A stretch of 64,000 bases of DNA. Source: Virgibacillus chiguensis (lineage in GTDB: Bacteria > Bacillota > Bacilli > Bacillales > Amphibacillaceae). Under the pieces are notes generated by a model, which saw only the letters and a program-made list of their open reading frames with translations, did no database searches and was not told the DNA's origin. The DNA lies in assembly GCF_900129865.1 (NCBI RefSeq), contig NZ_FQXD01000009.1:62001-126000 (forward strand), in the 5' to 3' direction. The position numbers and the translations under genes were made by a program. Below, piece by piece: positions 46,479 to 54,896 of the stretch. Each line of letters starts with the position of its first letter. Position 1 is the first letter of the stretch.

Positions 46479-46757
46479 GTAGTCTAGAAAATTATTCGAA
46501 ATTATAAAATTTAGTAGCTGTGGGTAAACTTACTAAGTTATTTAACCCCTTCCGGCCCCAGTGCCCAGCAACTAGGCGACTTCACTCCATTGCCTTACGC
46601 TAAGTCATCATCGGTTCGTTCTAAATAGAAAGGCCGTCTTAAGACGGGATTGCCGGAGGGCGCCGGCATACTCCTGTTACAGGAGCATGATTCCTAAAAC
46701 TTTCGTTGATTCGTTCCAGTCGCTACGTTGCTAACCGAGCGCCCTGATCCTTTGTTC
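46479..46757 (+). repeat. Intergenic repeat family B, copy 4 (full length), left flank of the dpp cassette
   Basis: Starts GTAGTCTAGAAAATTATT and ends CCTGATCCTTTGTTC. Closely similar to copy 2 along its length, including GCCGGAGGGCGCCGGC and CTCCTGTTACAGGAG. The DnaA-box position reads TGTGGGTAA here, with one mismatch. Confidence 0.9.
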
Positions 46758-46793
46758 TATATACTAAATTGATATTTAAATAAAAATTCAAAC

Positions 46794-46833
46794 TTTTCTT
46801 TTTAGTTATTTTGTGTTAAAATTTAAGAAAATT
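46794..46833 (+). promoter_or_regulatory. dpp operon promoter with CodY-like box
   Basis: TTTTCT (46794-46799), a 17-bp spacer, extended -10 TGTTAAAAT (46814-46822). AAATTTAAGAAAATT (46819-46833) has two mismatches to the CodY consensus AATTTTCWGAAAATT and overlaps the -10 and start region. The dpp operon of B. subtilis is a classic CodY target. Confidence 0.6.
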
Positions 46834-46856
46834 TTAACATTAGGGAGAATGTTCAG

Positions 46857-47681
46857 ATGAAACTGTATGTTTCTGTGGATATGGAAGGAATTACGGGATT
46901 GCCAGATGAAACTTTCGTCGCCTCATCGATGCATAATTATGAACGCTCCAGAAAGATGATGACGGAAGAAGCCAACGTGGTCATCCGCGCGGCTCTTGCC
47001 CAAGGTTGTTTGGAAATTATTGTCAATGATAGCCATTCTAAGATGAATAACTTATTGATTGAGGATTTACATGAAGATGCGCAGCTTATTACTGGTGACG
47101 TAAAGCCATTTTCCATGATGCATGGGCTAGATGCCTCGTATGATGCCGCTATATTTGTCGGTTATCATGCACGAGCAGGAATGTTTGGAGTTATGTCTCA
47201 TACGATGATTCATGCTGTAAGGACGATGTATATCAATGACCACGAAATTGGTGAAATGGGTTTAAATGCTTATCTGGCAGGCTTTTATGGCGTACCCATT
47301 ATAGCTGTTGCGGGCGATGATCAAGCAGCAAAGGAAGCAAGCGAACTTATTCCAAATGTTACAGCTATAGCTGTGAAAGAGACAATTTCTCGGTCATCTG
47401 TTAAAAGCTTAACACCTAAAAAGTCGGCGCAGTTATTAACGCAAAAGATAACAGAAGCTGTACGAAATCGCCATCTTGTTTTACCGCTTGTACCTCCCGA
47501 TGAACCTGTTTTACGAATAGAATTTGCTAATTTCGGACAGGCGGAATGGGCGAATTTAATGCCTGGTACAAAGATAGAACCAGGAACAACAGTCGTTCGC
47601 TTTCACGCAAAAGACATACTGGAAGCATATCAGGCAATGCTTGTTATGACAGAGCTTGCGATGATGACAAAATTCTCATAA
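46857..47681 (+). CDS. dppA: D-aminopeptidase DppA (family M55)
   Basis: A 274-residue zinc enzyme removing N-terminal D-amino acids from short peptides such as D-Ala-D-Ala. All residues known for B. subtilis DppA occur at identical positions: D8, E10, H60, H104, E133 as zinc ligands, and H115 as active-site histidine. The enzyme is cytoplasmic and decameric in B. subtilis. First gene of the dpp operon; 12 bp before dppB. Confidence 0.97.
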   Translation: MKLYVSVDMEGITGLPDETFVASSMHNYERSRKMMTEEANVVIRAALAQGCLEIIVNDSHSKMNNLLIEDLHEDAQLITGDVKPFSMMHGLDASYDAAIFVGYHARAGMFGVMSHTMIHAVRTMYINDHEIGEMGLNAYLAGFYGVPIIAVAGDDQAAKEASELIPNVTAIAVKETISRSSVKSLTPKKSAQLLTQKITEAVRNRHLVLPLVPPDEPVLRIEFANFGQAEWANLMPGTKIEPGTTVVRFHAKDILEAYQAMLVMTELAMMTKFS

Positions 47682-47693
47682 GGGGGAGGTAGT

Positions 47694-48629
47694 ATGCTGC
47701 GTTATATAGGAAAGCGCTTACTTATGATGGTGATTACTTTATGGGTAATTGTTACATTAACGTTTATACTAATGGTGACGATACCAGGTTCTCCATTTAA
47801 TAGTGAACGGGGGACAAATGAAGCCGTTCAAGCAAACTTAGAAGCACATTATAATTTGGATAAGCCATACATAGTTCAATATGTCCTTTATTTAAAATCA
47901 ATTGTTACGTTTGATTTTGGTCCATCGATTAAACAGCCATCACAAACGGTCAATGAAATGCTTGGCCGCGGCTTCCCCATATCTTTCGAGCTAGGAATAA
48001 TTACCATTATTGTTGCCGTATTATCTGGCGTTACATTAGGTGTGTTTGCAGCGTTAAAGCATAATCAAATCATTGATTACGTAGCAATGGGTTTTGCTGT
48101 GTTAGGAATATCCATTCCAAATTTTGTATTAGCTACCTTGCTTATTCAGCAATTAGCAGTGAATATAGAATGGTTTCCAGTTGCAAGATGGTTAAGTCCC
48201 GCACATATGATTTTACCCGTTACAGCACTTGCGACAGGGCCCATGGCGATAATCGCAAGGCTTACAAGGTCAACGATGCTTGAGGTGTTAACACAAGACT
48301 ATATTAAAATGGCTAGAGCTAAGGGGTTAGCACCTTGGAAGATTATTTGCAAGCACGCTTTAAGAAACGCGTTAATGCCTGTGGTTACTATTATGGGAAC
48401 CTTACTGGCAGGAATATTAACAGGCACGTTTGTTATTGAGAAAATATTTGCTGTTCCTGGAATGGGGAAGTATTTTGTAGAAAGCATTAATCAGCGTGAT
48501 TATCCTGTTATTATGGGAACAACTGTATTTTACAGCGCTTTTTTAATAGTAATGCTATTTCTCGTTGATATTGCATATGGCATATTAGACCCGCGTATTA
48601 AGCTGCATAAGAAAGGCGGGAGAGAATGA
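47694..48629 (+). CDS. dppB: Dipeptide ABC transporter permease DppB
   Basis: A 311-residue permease with six predicted helices. The N-terminal MLRYIGKRLLMMVITLWVIV is typical, and the EAA loop is around ARAKGLAPWKIICKHALRNA. The stop codon overlaps the dppC start by 4 nt. Confidence 0.96.
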   Translation: MLRYIGKRLLMMVITLWVIVTLTFILMVTIPGSPFNSERGTNEAVQANLEAHYNLDKPYIVQYVLYLKSIVTFDFGPSIKQPSQTVNEMLGRGFPISFELGIITIIVAVLSGVTLGVFAALKHNQIIDYVAMGFAVLGISIPNFVLATLLIQQLAVNIEWFPVARWLSPAHMILPVTALATGPMAIIARLTRSTMLEVLTQDYIKMARAKGLAPWKIICKHALRNALMPVVTIMGTLLAGILTGTFVIEKIFAVPGMGKYFVESINQRDYPVIMGTTVFYSAFLIVMLFLVDIAYGILDPRIKLHKKGGRE

Positions 48630-49591
48630 AAATAAATGTGACAGACCAAACAGGAAAGAAGCCAACTTCTCATACGGAAATACCAGATGAATGGTTTTCT
48701 TGGAAAGAGCGAGATACAAAAGCACTAGAAACGGTATCAAGACCATCTTTATCGTATTGGAAAGATGCTTGGCGAAGATTATTGAAAAATAAGTTAGCAA
48801 TGACGGGGTTGGTGTTCTTGATTTTACTAACTATTTTCGCCATATTCGCGCCTATATTATCGCCTTATGAAGTAAACAAACAAAATTTACCGGATCAGTA
48901 TCAGCCACCTTCTTCACAACATTGGTTTGGAACGGATAATGGTGGGAGGGATGTGTTTACTCGTACATGGTATGGAGCACGTATTTCATTATTTGTCGGG
49001 CTAATGGCAGCGCTCATTGATTTTACTATTGGAATTATTTATGGTGGATTGTCTGGATATAAAGGCGGACGTACGGATAGTATGATGATGCGAATTATTG
49101 AAGTGTTATATGGTCTTCCTTATTTGTTAGTCGTTATTTTATTGCTCGTCGTTTTAGGACCTAGCTTAGGTACGATTATTCTCGCTTTAACCGTTACAGG
49201 CTGGGTAGGAATGGCGAGAATTGTACGTGGGCAAGTATTGCAAATCAAAAATTATGAATTTGTGCTTGCTTCTAGGTCATTTGGTGCGAAGACAGCACGG
49301 ATTATTCGTAAAAACTTATTACCAAATACAATGGGGCCAATTATTGTGCAAATGACGTTAACAGTTCCAAGTGCGATTTTTGCAGAAGCATTTTTAAGTT
49401 TTCTTGGACTTGGGATTCAAGCCCCATTTGCAAGTTGGGGAGTGATGGCAAATGATTCGTTAGGGGCAATCTTGTCTGGACATTGGTGGACATTATTTTT
49501 TCCAGCATTCTTCATTTCTTTTACGATGTTTGCATTTAATGTATTAGGGGATGGGCTTCAGGATGCACTTGATCCGAAGCTGAGAAAGTAG
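48626..49591 (+). CDS. dppC: Dipeptide ABC transporter permease DppC
   Basis: A 321-residue permease. A cytoplasmic N-terminus of about 50 residues is followed by WRRLLKNKLAMTGLVFLI and further helices; SRSFGAKTARIIRKNLLPNT is the EAA loop. ATGA overlap with dppB indicates coupling. Confidence 0.96.
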   Translation: MKINVTDQTGKKPTSHTEIPDEWFSWKERDTKALETVSRPSLSYWKDAWRRLLKNKLAMTGLVFLILLTIFAIFAPILSPYEVNKQNLPDQYQPPSSQHWFGTDNGGRDVFTRTWYGARISLFVGLMAALIDFTIGIIYGGLSGYKGGRTDSMMMRIIEVLYGLPYLLVVILLLVVLGPSLGTIILALTVTGWVGMARIVRGQVLQIKNYEFVLASRSFGAKTARIIRKNLLPNTMGPIIVQMTLTVPSAIFAEAFLSFLGLGIQAPFASWGVMANDSLGAILSGHWWTLFFPAFFISFTMFAFNVLGDGLQDALDPKLRK

Positions 49592-49599
49592 GTGAGTAG

Positions 49600-50604
49600 A
49601 TGGAGAAACTACTTGAGGTACACGATTTACATGTAGCTTTTTCGACGTATGGTGGGACAATCAAAGCCGTTCGAGGTGTGAATTTTTATTTGCATAAAGG
49701 GGAAACACTAGCAATTGTTGGAGAGTCAGGTTGCGGGAAGAGCGTCACTTCACAAGCGATTATGCGACTGATTCCGGAACCGCCAGGAAAAATTGTTAGA
49801 GGTAAGGTGATGTTTAAGGGGAAAGAGATAACGCGTTATACCGAAAAACAGATGCGATCGATTCGTGGCGTGGAAATATCGATGATTTTTCAAGATCCAA
49901 TGACAGCATTAAATCCAACGCTAACTATTGGCACGCAGCTTATGGAAGGATTGCAGGAGCATCAATCCATTCGCGGAGAAACAGCTACCTCCAAAGCTTT
50001 AGAAATGATGCATTTAGTTGGCATACCAAATCCTAAGGAACGGTTAAAGCAGTACCCGCACCAATTTAGTGGAGGGATGCGGCAAAGAATTGTGATTGCT
50101 ATGGCTTTAATTTGTGAGCCAGAGTTATTAATTGCTGATGAGCCTACAACGGCTTTGGATGTAACCATTCAGGCGCAAATTTTAGAATTATTTACGACGA
50201 TTCAAGCAAAAACAGGTATATCTATTATTCTAATTACGCATGACTTAGGGGTTGTGGCTAAAATAGCCGATCGAATTGCAGTTATGTATGCAGGAAAAAT
50301 AATTGAAACGGGAACAAAGCGTGACCTATTTTACAATCAGCAGCACCCTTATACGAAAGGTTTGCTAAAATCAGTTCCAAGGCTTGATTTAAAAGAAGAG
50401 CAATTATCACCAATTGATGGGACACCGCCGGATTTATTTGCACCACCACAAGGATGTCCGTTTACAGCGAGATGCCCTTACGCCATGGAGGTGTGTGATA
50501 ACGTATATCCCGTAACGACGGAACGAAGCAGTTCACATCGAGTGGATTGCTGGCTGCAGGACAAACGGGCGCAACAACTTCTAGCTCGCACAGCCAACCA
50601 ATAA
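49600..50604 (+). CDS. dppD: Dipeptide ABC transporter ATP-binding protein DppD
   Basis: A 334-residue ATPase. Walker A GESGCGKS at 41-48, signature FSGGMRQR, Walker B LLIADEPTTALD, and a C-terminal oligopeptide-transporter cysteine motif (PQGCPFTARCPYAMEVC). Partner of DppF encoded at 53462. Confidence 0.96.
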   Translation: MEKLLEVHDLHVAFSTYGGTIKAVRGVNFYLHKGETLAIVGESGCGKSVTSQAIMRLIPEPPGKIVRGKVMFKGKEITRYTEKQMRSIRGVEISMIFQDPMTALNPTLTIGTQLMEGLQEHQSIRGETATSKALEMMHLVGIPNPKERLKQYPHQFSGGMRQRIVIAMALICEPELLIADEPTTALDVTIQAQILELFTTIQAKTGISIILITHDLGVVAKIADRIAVMYAGKIIETGTKRDLFYNQQHPYTKGLLKSVPRLDLKEEQLSPIDGTPPDLFAPPQGCPFTARCPYAMEVCDNVYPVTTERSSSHRVDCWLQDKRAQQLLARTANQ

Positions 50605-50619
50605 CGAGGGGGAGAGGCA

Positions 50620-52245
50620 ATGAAAAAAGGGTTGCTTTATTTAATGGGAGTTTTAGTGTTTCTTGTTTTAGCTGCTTGTACGGCAAATGAGAGTACTGGT
50701 ACAGAAAATAAGAATGGAGAAGGAGAGAAGGCAGGAGATGAAAAAATTCTTCAACTTAATAACGGAGAAGAGCCAACATCTTTTGACCCAGCAATAGGTT
50801 TTGATAATGTTTCTTGGAATGCGTTAAATAACTTGATGGAAGGGCTCACGCGACTTGATGAAGATCATACACCACAACCTGCAGTTGCGGAAGAATGGGA
50901 TGTTTCAGAAGATGGAACCACATACACATTTTATTTACGAGAGGATGCGAATTGGTCTAATGGCGATCCAGTTGTGGCAGAAGATTTCATCTTTGCGTGG
51001 GAGCGTTTATTAAATCCAAAAACAGGCTCATCTGCTGGATTTCTCGGTTACTTTATCAAAGGGGGAGAAGCATTTAATAGTGGGGAGGGTTCTACAGACG
51101 ATTTAGGAATCACCGCAGTCAATGAAAAAACGCTAGAAGTTGAATTGGAAAACCCGACTGGATTTTTCTTACATGTACTAACCAATCCTGCCTTTTTTCC
51201 AGTGAACCATCAAGTAGCTGCTGATAATTCAGAATGGCATGCGGAAGCAGAATCATTTGTAGGTAATGGGCCATTTCAGCTGGAATCTTGGGAACATGAT
51301 AATGAAATGATGTTTACGAAAAATGATGCATATTGGGATGCAGACAGTGTTAACTTAGACGGCGTGCATTGGGCGATGGTCAATGATACGAATACAGAAT
51401 ATCAAATGTTTGAACGAGGAGAGTTAGATTCAGCCGAAATACCTGCAGAATTATCCGATCAGTTAATTGATGGAGATAATGTGCAGGTTGTTGACCAAGG
51501 AGGATTAGAGTTTTTCCGCTTTAATGTTACGGAGGAGCCTTTTCAAAATAAAAACATTAGAAAAGCTTTTGCGCTAGCAGTAGATCAAGAAAACATTACA
51601 GAATATGTGGTGAAAAATAAAGTGAAGCCTGCTTATGGTTATATATCTCCTGGGTTTACCAACCCTAGCGGCGAAGACTTCCGAGATGTAAATGGCGATC
51701 TCGTCTCATTTGATCCTGAGGAAGCAAAGCAGCTTTTAGAAAAAGGGATGGAAGAAGAGGGCTATGATGAACTGCCTACGGTTACTTTATCCTATAATAC
51801 AAGCGATTTAAATAAAGAAGTAGCTGAAGCAATTCAAGGCATGTTTAGTGAGAATATTGGTGTCGATGTAGAGCTTGAAAATACAGAATGGAATGTTTTC
51901 TTAGAAGATCAAAAGGCTTTAAATCATCAATTATCAAGAAGCTCCTTTTTATACGATTATGCCGATCCTGTCAATTTCCTTGAAAGCTTTATTACTGGAT
52001 CATATATGAATCGCACAGGCTGGTCCAATGAACAGTATGATCAATTAATTGCCAATGCAAAATCAGAAGCGGATGAAGGGAAACGTTGGGAATATATGTA
52101 TGAGGCAGAAAAGCTATTAGCAGAAGAAGTGCCGTTATTTCCAGTCCGCTATTATAATCAAGTAGAAGTATTACAAGAAGGTGTAACGAAAATACTTCGC
52201 CATCCAGTAGGGTATTTGGATTTAAAGTATGCCGATAAACAATAG
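50620..52245 (+). CDS. dppE: Dipeptide-binding lipoprotein DppE
   Basis: A 541-residue family 5 solute-binding protein. The lipoprotein signal peptide ends LVLAAC with C20 as the lipidated residue. The mature part has QLNNGEEPTSFDPA and EEWDVSEDGTTYTFYLRED, typical of oligopeptide receptors. It captures peptides outside the membrane for DppBC. Confidence 0.95.
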   Translation: MKKGLLYLMGVLVFLVLAACTANESTGTENKNGEGEKAGDEKILQLNNGEEPTSFDPAIGFDNVSWNALNNLMEGLTRLDEDHTPQPAVAEEWDVSEDGTTYTFYLREDANWSNGDPVVAEDFIFAWERLLNPKTGSSAGFLGYFIKGGEAFNSGEGSTDDLGITAVNEKTLEVELENPTGFFLHVLTNPAFFPVNHQVAADNSEWHAEAESFVGNGPFQLESWEHDNEMMFTKNDAYWDADSVNLDGVHWAMVNDTNTEYQMFERGELDSAEIPAELSDQLIDGDNVQVVDQGGLEFFRFNVTEEPFQNKNIRKAFALAVDQENITEYVVKNKVKPAYGYISPGFTNPSGEDFRDVNGDLVSFDPEEAKQLLEKGMEEEGYDELPTVTLSYNTSDLNKEVAEAIQGMFSENIGVDVELENTEWNVFLEDQKALNHQLSRSSFLYDYADPVNFLESFITGSYMNRTGWSNEQYDQLIANAKSEADEGKRWEYMYEAEKLLAEEVPLFPVRYYNQVEVLQEGVTKILRHPVGYLDLKYADKQ

Positions 52246-52327
52246 CCGTCTAAGGGGTCTTTCATTTAGAAAAATAACATGGATCTTCTCGACGAGCAGG
52301 CACTTATGGTAGCCAAAGTTTTTCTAA

Positions 52328-52440
52328 TACTATAGGAAGTATAAAAGTTTAAATGTTTATAGTATAAGAAAAACAACAGCTTCCGCTATAAGACTTGGCG
52401 ACAAGCCAAGTCTTATAGCGGAAGTTCAAGCTGCTACTAA
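52328..52440 (+). repeat. Intergenic repeat family A with an extended perfect hairpin, inside the dpp operon
   Basis: Starts with ATACTATAGGAAGTATAAAA; ATACTATA and TATAGTAT can pair. The 3' hairpin is extended: 52380-52399 is the exact complement of 52405-52424 (20 bp, loop GACAA). A partial copy ending AAAGTTTTTCTAA (52267-52327) precedes it. It separates dppE from ykfC. Confidence 0.85.
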
Positions 52441-52509
52441 ATAATGTGTGGGTTGCGAAAGAAAATACTACTCATGGAAGATTCATTTTATAAAATAGGA
52501 GGGTCAACA

Positions 52510-53508
52510 GTGAGTCAGCAAACGTATGAGCAAACAACAAATGAACGGTATGTAACCTGTGTCTCTGTTGCTACGGTTTGGACAGAACCATTGTCTGCTA
52601 GAAGAATAGATGCATTAGCGCTTCATAACCCGGCACATGTAGACCAGTGGGTGAAGCAATTAGATGATACTGAAAAACTGGCATTATGTGTGGAAAATCG
52701 TATTCAAACACAATTGTTATATGGCGAACAAGTGCTAGTAACGGAATGGGCTGGTGATTGGGCGCATGTTATTATACCTACTCAGCCATCACATAAAGAT
52801 AGAAGAGGTTATCCAGGTTGGGTGCCTGCTTGTCAACTCAAACAAATTTCTAATCAAGACTGGCTTCAGCCTATAGGTGCTATCGTTCGATCTCCCTTTG
52901 CTTCGTTAACTATTCATAATGAATCCTCTATACACTTAAGTTATTTAACCATTTTACCAGTAAAAAGACATCATGGTTCTACGACGTCTGTAGTAACACC
53001 GCATGGTATTGGATATGTTCATACGCAAGATATCGAGTTATTTTCAAAAGCGGACGGTATAGTCCGTAGTAATGGGGAGTCCATTGTAGCTATTGCTAAA
53101 TCTTACATAGGGCTTGATTATTTATGGGGAGGAATGAGCGCATACGGTTATGATTGTTCAGGTTTAGCCTACGCGGCGCATAAAGCGAATGGATATCAGA
53201 TTGCTAGAGATGCAGGCGATCAAGTAAAAGGTGGAGTCAAAGTTCCGCTAGATAGGATACTACCTGGTGATTTACTTTTCTTTGCATATCAAAATGGGAA
53301 AGGAAGGATACATCATGTAGGTATTTATTCTGGTAACGGAGATATGTTACATGCCCCACAAACGGGAAAGGGAATTGAACAAATCAGTCTTGCAAATACG
53401 ATGTATGAAACAGAGTTATGTGCGGCTAGGCGCTACTGGCAGGAGGAGGAAACGATAGAAAATGGCAAAAGTAATTCTCGAAGTAAACCGTCTGAAGAAA
53501 TTTTTTGA
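52510..53508 (+). CDS. ykfC: Gamma-D-glutamyl-L-diamino acid endopeptidase YkfC (NlpC/P60)
   Basis: A 332-residue cytoplasmic peptidase (no signal peptide). SH3-like N-terminal domains precede an NlpC/P60 domain. The triad C216 (YGYDCSGLAY), H269 (RIHHVG) and H281 has the same spacing as in the characterised Bacillus cereus enzyme (C238, H291, H303). It cleaves muropeptides imported by Dpp. The GTG at 52510 follows ATAGGAGGG by 6 nt. Its 3' end overlaps the next gene by 47 bp. Confidence 0.94.
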   Translation: MSQQTYEQTTNERYVTCVSVATVWTEPLSARRIDALALHNPAHVDQWVKQLDDTEKLALCVENRIQTQLLYGEQVLVTEWAGDWAHVIIPTQPSHKDRRGYPGWVPACQLKQISNQDWLQPIGAIVRSPFASLTIHNESSIHLSYLTILPVKRHHGSTTSVVTPHGIGYVHTQDIELFSKADGIVRSNGESIVAIAKSYIGLDYLWGGMSAYGYDCSGLAYAAHKANGYQIARDAGDQVKGGVKVPLDRILPGDLLFFAYQNGKGRIHHVGIYSGNGDMLHAPQTGKGIEQISLANTMYETELCAARRYWQEEETIENGKSNSRSKPSEEIF

Positions 53509-54421
53509 CGTGAACAGAAATCAGACGCTACAGGCTGTCAATGATGTATCGTTTCAAATAAACGAAGGAGAGACATTTGGCTTAGTAGGGGAGTCCGGTT
53601 GTGGCAAATCTACAATAGGGCGAACCATTCTCGGTTTATACCATAAGACAGCTGGAGAAGTTTTGTACGATGGGGAGGATATTCATAGTTTAAAAGAAAA
53701 TGATAGATTCAAGTTGCATAAAAAGATGCAAATGATTTTTCAAGATCCATATGCTTCATTAAATCCTAGGTCGACTGTACAGGAAATTATCTCTGAGCCA
53801 ATGGAAATACATCGTTTGTATCGACATAAGAAGGAAATAAAAGAACGGGTATACCAATTATTAGCAGAGGTAGGTTTACAGCGGGATCATGCGAATCGTT
53901 ATCCTCATGAATTCAGTGGCGGTCAAAGACAGCGTATAGGTATTGCAAGGGCGCTCGCTTTAAACCCAGAGTTCATTATTGCAGATGAACCAATTTCGGC
54001 GTTGGATGTTTCCATACAGGCCCAAGTCGTTAATTTATTAAAGGAAATTCAACATGAAAAAGGATTAACGTTTTTATTTATTGCCCATGATTTATCGATG
54101 GTGAAGCAGATTTCTGATCGAATTGGCGTCATGTACTTAGGCAATTTAATCGAACTTACAAAATCAGAACAGCTATATGACCATCCATATCACCCGTATA
54201 CGAAGGCGCTATTATCTGCGATCCCAATTCCAGATCCAGAAGTCGAAGAAAAGAGAGAACGAATTATATTGCAAGGTGAACTCCCAAGTCCAATTAATCC
54301 GCCGAGTGGATGTGTATTTCGTACGCGATGCCCAATGGCTATGCTTATTTGTGAGCAACAAAAACCGCCGTTTAGAGAAATAGCACCAGAGCACTTTGTT
54401 GCCTGTCATCTTTATTCATAA
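53462..54421 (+). CDS. ykfD: Oligopeptide/dipeptide ABC transporter ATP-binding protein (YkfD/DppF)
   Basis: A 319-residue ATPase. Walker A GESGCGKSTIGR, signature FSGGQRQRIGIARAL, Walker B FIIADEPISALD and a C-terminal Cys-containing domain (PSGCVFRTRCPMAMLIC). It completes the Dpp transporter together with DppD. It starts within ykfC; GCAGGAGGAGGAAACG supplies the ribosome binding site inside the ykfC coding region. Confidence 0.95.
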   Translation: MAKVILEVNRLKKFFDVNRNQTLQAVNDVSFQINEGETFGLVGESGCGKSTIGRTILGLYHKTAGEVLYDGEDIHSLKENDRFKLHKKMQMIFQDPYASLNPRSTVQEIISEPMEIHRLYRHKKEIKERVYQLLAEVGLQRDHANRYPHEFSGGQRQRIGIARALALNPEFIIADEPISALDVSIQAQVVNLLKEIQHEKGLTFLFIAHDLSMVKQISDRIGVMYLGNLIELTKSEQLYDHPYHPYTKALLSAIPIPDPEVEEKRERIILQGELPSPINPPSGCVFRTRCPMAMLICEQQKPPFREIAPEHFVACHLYS

Positions 54422-54453
54422 AGTTTTGTAGTTATTGCAATGATGTACCCGAG

Positions 54454-54506
54454 AGACATTCTGTAGTAGACGATAAAAAAACGGCTATTACGGAATGTCT
54501 TTTTTT
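54454..54506 (+). terminator. dpp operon terminator
   Basis: 54454-54472 pairs with 54482-54500 over 19 positions (two wobbles, one mismatch), followed by T-run to 54506. Family B copy 5 begins at the next base. Confidence 0.88.
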
Positions 54507-54723
54507 CATGGTCTAGGAAATCGTAAATTTTTTTAGTTGTGAATAAACTTCCTAAATTATTTAGCCATGTTCGGCTCCAGCGCCTACCAACTGGCGACTT
54601 CAAGAATCGCCTTAAGATAAGTCATCATTGATTCATGCAACACCGTCTCACCATGATTCCTAAAACTTTAGTCGCTTCGTTCCACTCGCTGCGTTACTAA
54701 ACGAGCGCCCCGAGCCTTTGTTC
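54507..54723 (+). repeat. Intergenic repeat family B, copy 5 (diverged), right flank of the dpp cassette
   Basis: Starts CATGGTCTAGGAAATCG and ends CCCCGAGCCTTTGTTC. The central GCCGGAGGGCGCCGGC block is missing. Same orientation as copy 4. Degraded family A-like sequence follows to about 54815 (ATAGAAAAACAGAGG and a TTGGCAACCG tail). Confidence 0.85.
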
Positions 54724-54896
54724 CTTTAGGAGAGAATAAAACCTAAAGGGTTGTATAGAAAAACAGAGGCATATAATCGTCTTAATGGCTTGGCAACCGC
54801 CGATTTTTTCAACATTTTTAGTTCTACATAGAAGAAGTCGTGTATATATATCTTAATAGGACTGCTAGATTGAAGTGATGTTGAAGGGGGTAAGCA

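Noticed and set aside
46479-54723. Composite transposon around the dpp cassette
   Set aside because: The flanking repeats encode no transposase and no target-site duplication could be seen; recombination between dispersed repeats is the safer reading.
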